From contig CAIZNI010000016.1 of NCBI GenBank assembly GCA_903934295.1, positions 62,001-126,000 of the forward strand: a DNA stretch of 64,000 nt, in the 5' to 3' direction. A program made the position numbers and the translations under genes. This document shows, in pieces, positions 34,367 through 44,240 of the stretch; position 1 is the stretch's first letter; every line of letters begins with the position of its first letter. The notes below the pieces were generated by a model. That model was not told the DNA's origin. It saw only the letters and a list, made by a program, of their open reading frames with translations, and searched no databases. Origin of the DNA: an uncultured beta proteobacterium (GTDB lineage Bacteria > Pseudomonadota > Gammaproteobacteria > Burkholderiales > Burkholderiaceae_E).

Positions 34367-35799
34367 ATGTTCAGCGCGCGCCGGTCGGTGGCGAGCGCCG
34401 CCTCGCGCATTACCTCCGACATCGACGGGTGCGGGTGACAAACCCGCGCGATGTCCTCGGCCGACGCCTTGAACTCCATCGCCACCGCGGCCTCGGCGAT
34501 CAGGTCGGACGCCGTGGCGGCGATGATGTGCACCCCCAGCACCTCATCGGTGCGGGCATCGGCAAGCACCTTCACGAAGCCCTCGGTCGCCTGCATGCCC
34601 AGCGCCCGCCCATTGGCGGCGAAGGGGAACTGGCCGGTCTTGTACTCGCGACCCTCGGCCTTGAGCTGCTGTTCGGTACGCCCCACCCACGCGATTTCGG
34701 GCGAGGTGTAGATGACCCAGGGAATGCAGTTGTAGTCGATGTGCGGCTGCTGGCCGGCGATCAGTTCGGCCACCATCACGCCTTCGTCCTCGCCCTTGTG
34801 GGCGAGCATCGGGCCGCGGACCACATCGCCGATCGCGAACACGCCGGGCAGACGGGTTCGGCAATGGTCGTCGACCTCGATGAAACCGCGCTCATCGGGC
34901 ACGAGTCCGAGGGTCTCCAGTCCCAGGTCGGTGGTGTTGGGCACGCGCCCGACAGAGACGATCAGCCGATCGACCTCCAGGACGGCGGCCGCCCCCTTGG
35001 CATCGACATAGGGCAGCTTGATGGTGGTGCCCGAGGTGTCCACTTCGCCGATCTTGACGCCGAGCTGGATGTCGAGCCCCTGACGCGTGAAGATCTTCCA
35101 GCATTCCTTGGCGACCGCCTCGTCGCAGGCCGCCAGGAAGCCGGGCATCGCCTCGAGCACCGTCACCCGCGAGCCCAGGCGCCGCCAGACCGAGCCAAGC
35201 TCCAGTCCGATCACGCCGGCGCCGATCACACCCAGTCGCGCCGGCACCTCGGTGAAGGCCAGCGCACCCTCGTTGTCGCAGATCCGCTGGTTGTCCACCG
35301 GCAGCGCAGGAAGGTGGCGCGCCTTGGAACCGGTCGCGATGATCAGGTTGCGGGTCTCGCTGACCTCGACCTCGGCGGGCGCGGACCCGGTGACTTCCAC
35401 CCGGTACCAGCCATCGGCAGAACCGGCCACGCGTCCGTGACCCTTGAGCCAGGTGATCTTGTTCTTGCGGAACAGGAACTCGATTCCCTTGGTCATCTTG
35501 GACACGATGCCGTCCTTGCGGGCCACCATCCGGGCCACATCGACCGACACGCCCTGCACGGTGATGCCGTGCTCGTGCAGGTGATGCGACGCCTTGTCGA
35601 ACTCTTCCGAGGAAGCGAGCAGGGCCTTGGACGGAATGCAGCCGACGTTCAGGCAGGTACCACCCAGCGCAGGCTCGCCGGCGGGCGAGATCCACTTCTC
35701 GACGCAGGCGACCTTGAAACCGAGCTGCGCCGCCCGGATCGCGGCAATGTAGCCGGCCGGTCCCGCGCCGATCACGATCACGTCATAACGTTGGCTCAT
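34363..35799 (-). CDS. lpdA: Dihydrolipoyl dehydrogenase (E3)
   Basis: Reoxidises dihydrolipoamide on the E2 subunit with NAD+. The 478 residues have the FAD motif [13 protein letters not shown], the redox-active disulfide C49/C54 in [13 protein letters not shown], the NAD motif [17 protein letters not shown] and the dimer-interface HPHPSMSE carrying the catalytic histidine. It is the last of the sucA-sucB-lpd genes, 14 nt after sucB, and overlaps zapE by 4 nt. This placement indicates an E3 dedicated to the 2-oxoglutarate complex, possibly shared with others. Confidence 0.96.
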   Translation of the reverse strand: MSQRYDVIVIGAGPAGYIAAIRAAQLGFKVACVEKWISPAGEPALGGTCLNVGCIPSKALLASSEEFDKASHHLHEHGITVQGVSVDVARMVARKDGIVSKMTKGIEFLFRKNKITWLKGHGRVAGSADGWYRVEVTGSAPAEVEVSETRNLIIATGSKARHLPALPVDNQRICDNEGALAFTEVPARLGVIGAGVIGLELGSVWRRLGSRVTVLEAMPGFLAACDEAVAKECWKIFTRQGLDIQLGVKIGEVDTSGTTIKLPYVDAKGAAAVLEVDRLIVSVGRVPNTTDLGLETLGLVPDERGFIEVDDHCRTRLPGVFAIGDVVRGPMLAHKGEDEGVMVAELIAGQQPHIDYNCIPWVIYTSPEIAWVGRTEQQLKAEGREYKTGQFPFAANGRALGMQATEGFVKVLADARTDEVLGVHIIAATASDLIAEAAVAMEFKASAEDIARVCHPHPSMSEVMREAALATDRRALNM

Positions 35800-35813
35800 G
35801 GGTTCTCCCGGGA

Positions 35814-37109
35814 TCAGAGATCGAGCAGGAGGCGAGCCGGATCTTCCAGCACCTCCTTGATGGCGACCAGGAACAGCACCGCCTCGCGGCCATCGATGAT
35901 CCGATGGTCATACGACAGCGCCAGGTAGTTGATCGGTCGGACCACCACCTGCCCGTTCTCGACCACCGCCCGATCCTTGGTGGCATGCACCCCGAGAATC
36001 GCCGACTGCGGCGGATTGATGATCGGGGTCGAGAGCATCGATCCGAAGACACCGCCGTTGGAAATGGAGAAGGTGCCGCCGGTGAGGTCCTCGAGTCCGA
36101 GCTTGCCTTCCGAGGCCCGCTTGCCGTACTCGGCGATCTGCTTTTCGACCTGGGCGAAGTTCATCTGGTCGGCGTTGCGGACCACCGGCACCACCAGGCC
36201 GCGCGGCGAACCGACCGCGACACCGATGTCGAAGTAGCCGTGATAGACGATGTCGGTCCCGTCGACCGAGGCATTGACCACCGGGAACTTCTTGAGCGCG
36301 TGCACCGCCGCCTTCACGAAGAAGGACATGAAGCCCAGGCGCGCGCCATGCTCCTTCTCGAAGCGCTCGAGATACTTCTTGCGCAGGTCCATGACCGGCT
36401 GCATGTTCACTTCGTTGAAGGTGGTGAGGATCGCGTTGCTGGCCTGCGACTGCAGCAGCCGCTCGGCGACCCGCTGGCGCAGTCGCGACATCGCGACCCG
36501 CTGCTCGGGGCGGCCCTGCAGCAGCTTGCCGGCATCGATCGGCGCACGAACCTGCGGCAGGCTCGGTGCGGCCGATGCGGCCGGGATCGGCGCGGGCGCC
36601 ACCGACACCGCCGGCGCACGCGCGCCTGCCTCGAGTGCCGACAGCACGTCGCCCTTGGTGATGCGCCCGTCGCGACCGGTGCCCTGCACCTGGGCGGTGC
36701 CCAGGCTGTTCTCGGCCATCAGCTTGGCCGCTGACGGCATCGCGATGTCGCCCTTCAGGCCGGACGGCGCGGGAGCGGGGGCCGCCAGCGAACCCGGGGA
36801 AGCCTGCGCCGGGGCAGGCGCCGGCACGGGCGCCGCGGCGGGCGCGGCGGCGACTGCACCGGCCGACGCCTCGGTGTCGATGATCGCGATCACTTCACCG
36901 GCGACCACGGTGGCACCGTCAGGGCGCACCAGGCGGGCGATCACGCCGGCCTCGGGGGCCGGCAGCTCCAGCACCACTTTGTCAGTCTCGATGTCGATCA
37001 GGTTCTCGTCGCGGGCCACGGCGTCGCCGGGTTTCTTGTGCCACTGCAGCAGGGTCGCCTCGGCGACGGATTCCGACAGTTGCGGAACCTTTACTTCAAT
37101 CAATGCCAT
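35814..37109 (-). CDS. sucB: 2-oxoglutarate dehydrogenase E2, dihydrolipoyl succinyltransferase
   Basis: The core of the 2-oxoglutarate dehydrogenase complex, forming succinyl-CoA. The 431 residues show a lipoyl domain with lipoylated lysine in [18 protein letters not shown], an Ala/Pro-rich linker (about 80-115), a peripheral-subunit-binding domain ([20 protein letters not shown]) and the catalytic acyltransferase domain with the His/Asp pair in [12 protein letters not shown]. It sits 174 nt downstream of sucA, with a stem-loop in the gap, and 14 nt upstream of lpdA. Confidence 0.97.
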   Translation of the reverse strand: MALIEVKVPQLSESVAEATLLQWHKKPGDAVARDENLIDIETDKVVLELPAPEAGVIARLVRPDGATVVAGEVIAIIDTEASAGAVAAAPAAAPVPAPAPAQASPGSLAAPAPAPSGLKGDIAMPSAAKLMAENSLGTAQVQGTGRDGRITKGDVLSALEAGARAPAVSVAPAPIPAASAAPSLPQVRAPIDAGKLLQGRPEQRVAMSRLRQRVAERLLQSQASNAILTTFNEVNMQPVMDLRKKYLERFEKEHGARLGFMSFFVKAAVHALKKFPVVNASVDGTDIVYHGYFDIGVAVGSPRGLVVPVVRNADQMNFAQVEKQIAEYGKRASEGKLGLEDLTGGTFSISNGGVFGSMLSTPIINPPQSAILGVHATKDRAVVENGQVVVRPINYLALSYDHRIIDGREAVLFLVAIKEVLEDPARLLLDL

Positions 37110-37160
37110 GGTTGACTCCGAATCGTTTGGTGCGTGTTCAGTGATCGGACGGACCGACGC

Positions 37161-37177
37161 CGGGCGCCGTGCGCCCG
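37161..37177. promoter_or_regulatory. Stem-loop in the sucA-sucB intercistronic gap
   Basis: CGGGCGC-CGT-GCGCCCG is a perfect 7-bp stem with a 3-nt loop. It lies in the 174-bp gap between the sucA stop and the sucB start. With no U-tract it may stabilise or process the transcript rather than end it. Confidence 0.4.
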
Positions 37178-37283
37178 CTCAGGTCCGAGCGGATTAAATG
37201 CGGGTTCGCGGATGCTCGCCGCCGGGGAAACCTGGGAGGCGACCGCGCGGCCGTGCAGCCCGCGCAGGCATCGCCCTCCCCGT

Positions 37284-40142
37284 TCAGGCCTTCCGGGTAC
37301 GCGGCTTGAGCTCGCCCAGTGCCGCAGCAATCAGTTCCTTCTGCTGCGCATAGTGCTTGTCGTAGTAACCCACCGCCGGCGAGGCCGAGGCGGGACGACC
37401 CGCGTATGACAGCTTCTGGCCCTCTTTGAGCGCCTCCTGGATGTGGTGCTGAACGTAGAACCAGCAACCCTGGTTCTGCGGCTCGTCCTGGCACCACACC
37501 ACCTGAGTGATGTTGGGGTAGCGCTTGAGCTCGTTCTCGAAGGTCTTGTGCGCGAACGGGTAGATCTGTTCCAGGCGCAGCAGGACCACATCGTCGAGCT
37601 CGCGCTCGCGGCGCGCCGCCAGCAGGTCGTAGTAGACCTTGCCGGTGCACAGCACCATCTTGCGGATCTTCTTGGGGTCGCTGACGGGCTGCGACTCACC
37701 GATGATGGTCTGGAAGCCGCCGCGGGAGAACTCCTCCAGGCTGGAGGTGGCCTCCTTGTTGCGCAGCAGCGATTTCGGCGTGAGGATCACCAGCGGCTTG
37801 CGGAACAGCCGGATCATCTGGCGACGCAGCAGGTGGAAGATCTGGGCCGGCGTGGTGGGCTGGCAGACCTGCATGTTGTGCTCGGCGCACAGTTGCAGGA
37901 AACGCTCGACGCGGGCCGACGAATGCTCGGGTCCCTGCCCTTCATAGCCGTGAGGCAGCATCATCGTCAGGCCGGACACCCGGCCCCACTTGGTCTCGCC
38001 GGAACTGATGAACTGATCGATCACCACCTGGGCGCCGTTGACGAAGTCGCCGAACTGCGCCTCCCAGATCACCAGCACATTGGGCTCGGCGGTCGCGTAC
38101 CCGTACTCGAAGCCCAGCACCGCCTCTTCCGAGAGCACCGAGTCGATGACGGTGAACTGCCCCTGGTTGTCCGCGACGTGCTCCAGCGGCACGTAGTAGC
38201 CGGAGTCCCACTTCTCGCGGTTCTGGTCGTGCAGCACCGCGTGGCGGTGGGTGAAGGTGCCGCGCCCGGAGTCCTGCCCCGACAGGCGCACCCCGTAACC
38301 GGAGGACAGCAGCGTGGCGAACGCCAGGTGTTCGCCCATCCCCCAGTCGAGCGGCAGGTCGCCCGCGGCCATCGCCCGGCGGTCGGCCAGGACCTTTTCG
38401 ACCAGCGGATGGATCTTCAGGGTGGCCGGCACGCTGGTGATGCGGGCGGCGATGCGCTTGAGCTCGGCCTTGGGCACCGCGGTGTCGGCGGCGTCGGTCC
38501 ACTTGCGGTTCAGGAAGGGCATCCAGTCGACCGCGAACTTGCTCTTGAAGTTCGAGAGCACCGGGTCGGAGGTGTGGCGCCCCTCGTCCATGGCGGCGCG
38601 GAAACGCCGGACCAGTTCATCACCGAAGTCGGCGGGAATCAGGCCCTGCGCGGCGAGCTTGTCGGCGTAGAGCTTGCGGGTACCCGGGTGCTGGGCGATC
38701 TTCTTGTACATCAGCGGCTGGGTGACGGCCGGCGTGTCCTGCTCGTTGTGGCCGAGCTTGCGGAAACAGATGATGTCGACCACCACGTCCTTGGCGAACT
38801 TCTGGCGGAACTCCAGCGCGATCTTGGTCGCGTAGACCACCGCGTCGGGATCGTCGCCGTTCACATGCAGCACCGGCGCCTCGATCATCTTGACCACGTC
38901 CGAGCAGTAGGTGGTCGAGCCCTTGTCGCGCGGATCGGAGGTGGTGAAGCCGATCTGGTTGTTGATGACGATGTGGACGGTGCCGAAGGTGCCGTAACCG
39001 CGCGTCTGCGCCAGGTTCAGGGTCTCCATGACCACACCCTGGCCGGCAAAGGCGGCGTCGCCGTGCACGATCACCGGAAGGACTTCGCTGCCGTTCTTGT
39101 CGCCGCGGCGGTCCATCCGCGCCTTGCACGATCCCTCGACCACCGGGTTGACGATCTCGAGGTGCGAGGGGTTGAACGCCAGCGACAGGTGAACCGGGCC
39201 GCCCGGCGTCGAGATGTCGCTGGAGAATCCCTGGTGGTACTTGACGTCACCGGCCGGCAGGTCGTCGGCATGACGGCCTTCGAATTCCGCGAACAGGTCG
39301 GCGGGCATCTTGCCCAGCGTGTTGACCAGCACGTTAAGCCGGCCCCGGTGGGCCATGCCGATCACGATTTCCTGGATGCCCGACTCGCCGGCGCGCTGGA
39401 TGAGGTCGTCCATCGCGGCAATGAAGCTCTCGCCGCCTTCCAGCGAAAAGCGCTTCTGGCCGACGTACTTGGTGTGCAGGTATTTCTCGATGCCCTCGGC
39501 GGCGGTCAGGCGATCGAGGATGCGACGGCGCTTCTCGGGGGTGAAGGCGGGACGCGCCCGCGTCGATTCGAGCTGCTCCTGGAGCCAGCGCTTTTGCGCG
39601 GGGTCGGAGATGTACATGAACTCGGCGCCGATGGTGCCGCAGTAGGTTTCGCGCAGCGCCCGCAGGATGTCGCGCAGCGTGGCCTGCTCGAAGCCGAAAT
39701 AGGTGTTGCTGGCGGAGTAGAGGTTGGCGTGATCGCCTTCGCTGAAATCATAGAAGGTGGGCTCGAGCTCGGGGATCTGCGGGCGCTCCTGGCGCTTGAG
39801 CGGGTCGAGGTCGGCCCACAGCGAGCCCATGAACCGGTAGGCCGCGACCAGCTGCTGGACGTAGACCTGCTTGCGCGCGGTGGTCGCGTCGCCGCCGATC
39901 ACCTGCGGCAGCAGCCGGCCGTCCTTGGCGCGTTCGGCGAAGCTCTGGACGATCGGCGCGTGGGCGACGTCGCGGGTCTGCGGATTGCCGTCGGACGCCG
40001 GGACATGCTGCAGGTTGTCGAAGTATTCGCGCCAGCGCTCGGGAACCGAGCCGGGGTTGTTGAGATAACTCTCGTAGAGTTCCTCGACGTAGGGGGCGTT
40101 GCCCCCAAAGAGGTAGGAATTCGCCTCGAAGGACTTCATCAT
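37284..40142 (-). CDS. sucA: 2-oxoglutarate dehydrogenase E1
   Basis: A thiamine-diphosphate enzyme that decarboxylates 2-oxoglutarate and succinylates the E2 lipoyl group. The 952 residues start MMKSFEANSYLFGGNAPYVE, the E2-binding N-terminus. IVIGMAHRGRLNVLVNTLGK and HGDAAFAGQGVVMETLNLAQ contain the ThDP-site histidine and GDAAF metal motif. FLQLCAEHNMQVCQPTTPAQ and the C-terminal WCQDEPQNQGCWFYVQHH are standard. AAGGAA precedes the ATG pair. A longer frame upstream runs through the structured leader and is not used. Confidence 0.97.
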   Translation of the reverse strand: MMKSFEANSYLFGGNAPYVEELYESYLNNPGSVPERWREYFDNLQHVPASDGNPQTRDVAHAPIVQSFAERAKDGRLLPQVIGGDATTARKQVYVQQLVAAYRFMGSLWADLDPLKRQERPQIPELEPTFYDFSEGDHANLYSASNTYFGFEQATLRDILRALRETYCGTIGAEFMYISDPAQKRWLQEQLESTRARPAFTPEKRRRILDRLTAAEGIEKYLHTKYVGQKRFSLEGGESFIAAMDDLIQRAGESGIQEIVIGMAHRGRLNVLVNTLGKMPADLFAEFEGRHADDLPAGDVKYHQGFSSDISTPGGPVHLSLAFNPSHLEIVNPVVEGSCKARMDRRGDKNGSEVLPVIVHGDAAFAGQGVVMETLNLAQTRGYGTFGTVHIVINNQIGFTTSDPRDKGSTTYCSDVVKMIEAPVLHVNGDDPDAVVYATKIALEFRQKFAKDVVVDIICFRKLGHNEQDTPAVTQPLMYKKIAQHPGTRKLYADKLAAQGLIPADFGDELVRRFRAAMDEGRHTSDPVLSNFKSKFAVDWMPFLNRKWTDAADTAVPKAELKRIAARITSVPATLKIHPLVEKVLADRRAMAAGDLPLDWGMGEHLAFATLLSSGYGVRLSGQDSGRGTFTHRHAVLHDQNREKWDSGYYVPLEHVADNQGQFTVIDSVLSEEAVLGFEYGYATAEPNVLVIWEAQFGDFVNGAQVVIDQFISSGETKWGRVSGLTMMLPHGYEGQGPEHSSARVERFLQLCAEHNMQVCQPTTPAQIFHLLRRQMIRLFRKPLVILTPKSLLRNKEATSSLEEFSRGGFQTIIGESQPVSDPKKIRKMVLCTGKVYYDLLAARRERELDDVVLLRLEQIYPFAHKTFENELKRYPNITQVVWCQDEPQNQGCWFYVQHHIQEALKEGQKLSYAGRPASASPAVGYYDKHYAQQKELIAAALGELKPRTRKA

Positions 40143-40160
40143 GATGTCAGTTTCCTTTCC

Positions 40161-40177
40161 CGACGAGTTTCTCGTCG
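40161..40177. promoter_or_regulatory. Hairpin just upstream of the sucA ribosome-binding site
   Basis: CGACGAG-TTT-CTCGTCG forms a perfect 7-bp stem. On the sucA transcript it ends a few nt before GGAAAGGAAA, the ribosome-binding site, so it could affect translation. Confidence 0.5.
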
Positions 40178-40263
40178 AAGGGGCTTGAACGCCCGCCGGG
40201 CGATACCCGGTTCGAAGACGCTCGGCCACCGCTTTCCGGCTTCCGGACAGGCGGCTTTTTCTC

Positions 40264-40291
40264 CCGGCGCGACACGCTTGAAACGCGCCGG
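40264..40291. promoter_or_regulatory. Second inverted repeat in the sucA leader
   Basis: CCGGCGCG and CGCGCCGG form a perfect 8-bp stem around a 12-nt loop. It lies immediately downstream of the predicted sucA transcript start and is followed on the minus strand by GAGAAAAAG. It may be an operator or an RNA stem. Confidence 0.4.
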
Positions 40292-40302
40292 AAAACCCCC
40301 TG

Positions 40303-40311
40303 ATTCTACCA
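40303..40311 (-). promoter_or_regulatory. sucA: Extended -10 promoter of sucA
   Basis: On the minus strand TGGTAGAAT is an extended -10 box (TGn + TAGAAT). The predicted start is near 40296, about 154 nt upstream of the sucA ATG. No -35 box is needed for such promoters and none is seen. Confidence 0.5.
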
Positions 40312-40522
40312 TCCGGGCCTGCCCGCCAAAGGCCGCTCATCAGCTTGCCGCGATGCAGCAACACAGCGGCTGCCCCCTGCTTGCCATTCCAACAATCGCC
40401 CGAAGCGACGATCGACTCGCGCCCACTGCTTTCGCCGCTGGGTCGAGCAGGCTAGACTCACCGAAGAGCTGGGCCAAGAGACCTGCCCCATACCCGCGCC
40501 ATCAGGCACTGGAGGAGATTCG

Positions 40523-42343
40523 TTGCACGCCACCGATATCCGCAATCCCGACTATTTCCACAAGGTCGTCGATTGCCAATGGGCCTGCCCGGCCCACACC
40601 CCCGTTCCCGAGTACATCCGCATGATCGCCGCCGGGCGTTATTCGGACGCCTACATGGTGAACTGGAAGTCCAATGTGTTTCCCGGCGTGCTCGGACGCA
40701 CCTGCGACCGGCCCTGCGAACCCGCCTGTCGGCGCGGTCGTGTCGAAGAGGAGCAGGCCGACAAGCCCGAACCGGTGGCGATCTGCCGCCTGAAACGGGT
40801 CACCGCCGACTTCAAGGACGACATCACCCACCTGCTGCCGCGGCCTGCCCTGCAGAAGAACGGCCGGCGCATCGCCTGCATCGGAGCCGGGCCCGCCTCG
40901 CTCACCGTGGCCCGCGATCTCGCCCCCCTGGGCTATGAGGTGACGGTCTTCGATCGCGACGCCCGCGCCGGCGGCTTTATCCGGTCCCAGATTCCACGGT
41001 TTCGCCTCCCAGAGGAAGTCATCGACGAGGAAACCGGCTACATCCTGAAGCTGGGCGTCGACTTCCGCGGCGGGGTCGAGATCACCTCGATGAACGCACT
41101 GCTCGCCCAGGGCTTCGACGCGGTCTTCGTCGGATCCGGCGCGCCGCGCGGACGCGACCTCGACCTGCCCGGACGCCAGGAGGGCAGCGCCAACATCAAG
41201 GTCGGCATCGACTGGCTTTCGTCGGTGTCGTTCGGCCATGTCGAGAAGATCGGCCGGCGCGTGATCGTGCTGGGCGGGGGCAACACCGCGATGGACTGCT
41301 GCCGCACCGCCATGCGCCTGGGCGGCGAGGATGTGAAGGTCGTGGTGCGCTCCGGCTTCGAGGAAATGAAGGCCTCGCCGTGGGAGAAGGAGGACGCCGT
41401 CCACGAGGGCATCCCGATCCTGAACTACCTGGTGCCCAAGGCATTCCTGCACACCGACGGTCGCCTGAGCGCGATGGCGTTCGAAAAGGTCAAGGCGGTC
41501 TACGACGACCAGGGCCGGCGCAGCCTGGTCTCCACCGGCGAGCCCGATCAGATCCTGGAATGCGACGATGTGCTGATCGCGGTCGGCCAGGAAAACGCCT
41601 TCCCCTGGATCGAAGCCGACAGCGGCATCGACTTCGACAAGTGGGGCATGCCGGTTCTGGACAAGGTCACCCTGCAATCGACCCAGCCGCGCGTGTTCTT
41701 CGGCGGCGATTCGGCGCTCGGTCCCAAGAACATCATCTGGGCGGTCGCCCACGGTCACGATGCCGCGGTGTCGATCGACAAGTTCCTCAATGGCGAGGAC
41801 ATCCGCCAGCGGCCGGCCCCCGGGGTCAACCTCGTGTCCCAGAAGATGGGCATCCACGAGTGGAGCTACGACAACGAGGTGGCGCCGGACGCCCGCAACA
41901 AGGTGCCCTGGCGGGATGTGAACAAGGCGCTGCGCGACATCAAGATCGAAGTGGAACTGGGCTTCGATGTCGCCACCGCCTGGAAGGAAGCGCAGCGCTG
42001 CCTGAACTGCGACATCCAGACGGTGTTCAACTCGGCCCAGTGCATCGAGTGCGATGCCTGCGTCGACATCTGTCCGACCGACTGCATCACCTTCACCGCC
42101 AACGCAGACGAGCCCGAACTGCGCCAGCATCTGCGCGCGCCGGCCACCAACCTCACCCAGGACCTGTATGTGTCCACCACCCTGAAGACCGGGCGGGTGA
42201 TGGTCAAGGACGAAGACGTCTGCCTGCACTGCGGCCTGTGCGCCGAGCGCTGCCCGACCGGCGCCTGGGACATGCACAAGTTCCTGCTCAACGTGACCCA
42301 TGCGGGGCCCGCCGCGCGCAGCCCCCAGCGAAAGGCCGCCTGA
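40523..42343 (+). CDS. korC: GltD-like FAD/Fe-S subunit of a 2-oxoacid oxidoreductase (NADP-linking subunit)
   Basis: A 606-residue iron-sulfur flavoprotein. The N-terminal GltD-type cluster domain has C18, C22, C61, C65 and C69, followed by FAD (RRIACIGAGPASLTVARDL) and NAD(P) (RRVIVLGGGNTAMDCCRTAM) domains. The C-terminal ferredoxin-like part has two 4Fe-4S motifs (CIECDACVDICPTDC; CLHCGLCAERCP). Size and gene order match the large subunit of the 2-oxoglutarate:NADP+ oxidoreductase known from Azoarcus evansii. The start is TTG after a strong GGAGGAG. korA begins 3 nt after the stop. Confidence 0.85.
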   Translation: MHATDIRNPDYFHKVVDCQWACPAHTPVPEYIRMIAAGRYSDAYMVNWKSNVFPGVLGRTCDRPCEPACRRGRVEEEQADKPEPVAICRLKRVTADFKDDITHLLPRPALQKNGRRIACIGAGPASLTVARDLAPLGYEVTVFDRDARAGGFIRSQIPRFRLPEEVIDEETGYILKLGVDFRGGVEITSMNALLAQGFDAVFVGSGAPRGRDLDLPGRQEGSANIKVGIDWLSSVSFGHVEKIGRRVIVLGGGNTAMDCCRTAMRLGGEDVKVVVRSGFEEMKASPWEKEDAVHEGIPILNYLVPKAFLHTDGRLSAMAFEKVKAVYDDQGRRSLVSTGEPDQILECDDVLIAVGQENAFPWIEADSGIDFDKWGMPVLDKVTLQSTQPRVFFGGDSALGPKNIIWAVAHGHDAAVSIDKFLNGEDIRQRPAPGVNLVSQKMGIHEWSYDNEVAPDARNKVPWRDVNKALRDIKIEVELGFDVATAWKEAQRCLNCDIQTVFNSAQCIECDACVDICPTDCITFTANADEPELRQHLRAPATNLTQDLYVSTTLKTGRVMVKDEDVCLHCGLCAERCPTGAWDMHKFLLNVTHAGPAARSPQRKAA

Positions 42344-42346
42344 CCC

Positions 42347-44203
42347 ATGAGCGCCACCGCCCAGAGCCGCGTGAGCGGCCTCAATGATTTCGTCATCAAG
42401 TTCGCCAACGTCAACGGGTCGGGCTCGGCCTCGGCCAACGAGATGTTCGCCAAGAGCTTCCTGCGCATGGGCGTGCCGGTCAGCCCGCGCAACATCTTTC
42501 CCTCGAACATCCAGGGGCTGCCGACCTGGTACGAGGTCCGGGTCACCGAACAGGGCTACCTGGGACGGCGCGGCGGCGTCGACCTGATGGTCGCGATGAA
42601 CCCCCAGACCTGGGATAAGGACATCGCCGAGATCGAGCACGGCGGCTACCTGCTGTACGACAGCAGCAAGCCGCTGGCGCCTGGCCGGGTGCGCCCCGAC
42701 ATTCACCTGATCGGCGTGCCGCTCACCGAGATGTGCGCCGCCGCCTACCAGGATCCGCGGGAACGGCAGCTGCTCAAGAACATCATGTACGTCGGGGCGC
42801 TCGCGGCAATGCTCGGGATCGAGCCGGAAGTGGTGCCCCAGCTGCTGGGCGAGCAGTACAAGGGCAAGCAGAAGCTGATGGCGCCCAACCTGGACGCCTA
42901 CCAGAAGGGTTATGACTATGCCCGCCAGCACCTGGCCGACGCCTGCGACCTGAAGGTGCGCCGCGCCGACAACGTCGGCGATCGCATCTTCATCGACGGC
43001 AACGCCGCTGCCGCGCTGGGTTGCGTCTACGGCGGCGCAAGCGTCTGCGCCTGGTATCCGATCACGCCCTCGTCCTCGGTGGCCGAAGCCTTCCAGAACT
43101 ACTGCTCGCAACTGCGGGTCGACCGCGAAACCGGCGAGAACCGGTTTGCGATCGTCCAGGCCGAAGACGAGCTCGCCTCGGTGGGCATGGTGGTCGGTGC
43201 CGGATGGAACGGCGCACGCGCCTTTACCGCCACCTCGGGCCCCGGCATCTCGCTGATGACCGAGTTCATCGGACTGGCCTACTTTGCCGAGATCCCGATC
43301 ACCATCATCGATGTGCAGCGCGGCGGGCCCTCCACCGGCATGCCGACGCGCACCCAGCAGGCCGACCTGTTCGCCTGCGCCTATGCCTCGCACGGCGACA
43401 CCAAGCATGTGCTGCTGTTGCCGGAAGATCCGCACGAGTGCTTCGAGTTCTCGGCGCAGGCACTCGATCTTGCCGATCGCCTGCAGACCCCGGTCTTCGT
43501 GATGACCGACCTGGACATCGGCATGAACCAGCGCCTGAGCCAGCCGTTCGACTGGGACGATTCGCGCCAGTACGACCGCGGCAAGGTGATGACCGCCGAG
43601 CAATTGGAGGCCGGACGCGACTTCGGCCGCTACAACGATGTGGACGGCGACGGCATCGCCTACCGGACCTATCCCGGCACGCACGCCACCAAGGGCGCTT
43701 ACTTCACCCGGGGGACCACCAAGGACCGTTACGCCCGCTACTCCGAGGCCGGACCCGACTATGTCGAGAACGTCACCCGGCTGCTGCGCAAGTTCGAGAC
43801 CGCCCGCACGCTGGTGCCGCCGTCGATCCTGCGCGCCGCGCCGCAAAAGACCCGCTTCGGCGTGATCTATTTCGGGTCGACCAGCCCGGCGATGGGCGAG
43901 GCCAGCGATGTGTTCGAGCGCAGCGACATCAACGCCGACACGCTGCGGGTTCGGGCTTTCCCCTTCGATGCGGCCGTCGAGCGCTTCATCGCGGACCACG
44001 ACACGGTGTTCGTGGTCGAGCAGAACCGCGACGGGCAGTTGCGCTCGATGCTGATCAACGAGCTCGACGCCTCGCCCTCACAGCTGGTCGCGATCCTGCA
44101 CTTCGACGGCACGCCGATCACCGCGCGCTTCATCGTGCGTGAAATCGGTGATCGCATCCGCGGCAGCAATGTCGCGCCGCTCCAGCGCGGCAAGGCCGCC
44201 TGA
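42347..44203 (+). CDS. korA: 2-oxoacid:acceptor oxidoreductase subunit alpha (gamma-alpha fusion)
   Basis: The 618-residue fused gamma-alpha subunit of a ferredoxin-type 2-oxoacid oxidoreductase. The gamma domain (about 1-190) starts DFVIKFANVNGSGSASANEM. The alpha pyrimidine-binding domain has CVYGGASVCAWYPITPSSSV and RFAIVQAEDELASVGMVVGA, followed by TSGPGISLMTEFIGLAYFAE. The order gamma then alpha is normal for the two-subunit KorAB/VorAB class. It sits between the FAD/Fe-S subunit and the beta subunit, 37 nt before the latter. 2-oxoglutarate is the likely substrate but this is inference. Confidence 0.88.
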   Translation: MSATAQSRVSGLNDFVIKFANVNGSGSASANEMFAKSFLRMGVPVSPRNIFPSNIQGLPTWYEVRVTEQGYLGRRGGVDLMVAMNPQTWDKDIAEIEHGGYLLYDSSKPLAPGRVRPDIHLIGVPLTEMCAAAYQDPRERQLLKNIMYVGALAAMLGIEPEVVPQLLGEQYKGKQKLMAPNLDAYQKGYDYARQHLADACDLKVRRADNVGDRIFIDGNAAAALGCVYGGASVCAWYPITPSSSVAEAFQNYCSQLRVDRETGENRFAIVQAEDELASVGMVVGAGWNGARAFTATSGPGISLMTEFIGLAYFAEIPITIIDVQRGGPSTGMPTRTQQADLFACAYASHGDTKHVLLLPEDPHECFEFSAQALDLADRLQTPVFVMTDLDIGMNQRLSQPFDWDDSRQYDRGKVMTAEQLEAGRDFGRYNDVDGDGIAYRTYPGTHATKGAYFTRGTTKDRYARYSEAGPDYVENVTRLLRKFETARTLVPPSILRAAPQKTRFGVIYFGSTSPAMGEASDVFERSDINADTLRVRAFPFDAAVERFIADHDTVFVVEQNRDGQLRSMLINELDASPSQLVAILHFDGTPITARFIVREIGDRIRGSNVAPLQRGKAA

Positions 44204-44240
44204 GTCCCGAACGCCCGCAGCGCACCTGAAAGTTCGAGCG

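Larger units (their letters stand above)
40143..40522. other. 380-bp divergent regulatory region between sucA and korC
   Basis: No gene is supported here. On the sucA side it holds two strong inverted repeats and an extended -10 box, which together imply a transcribed structured leader of about 150 nt. On the korC side a possible -10 box TAGACT (40453-40458) gives a leader of about 58 nt ending in GGAGGAG before a TTG start. Confidence 0.6.

Noticed and set aside
31193-34438. A long plus-strand open frame across viaA, ravA and zapE
   Set aside because: It crosses three well-supported minus-strand genes and encodes low-complexity Arg/His/Gln-rich sequence.
40502-43999. A roughly 1,165-codon open frame antisense to korC and korA
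   Set aside because: Same cause: codon bias makes the opposite frame open. The translation has no domain structure and the sense genes are clearly real.
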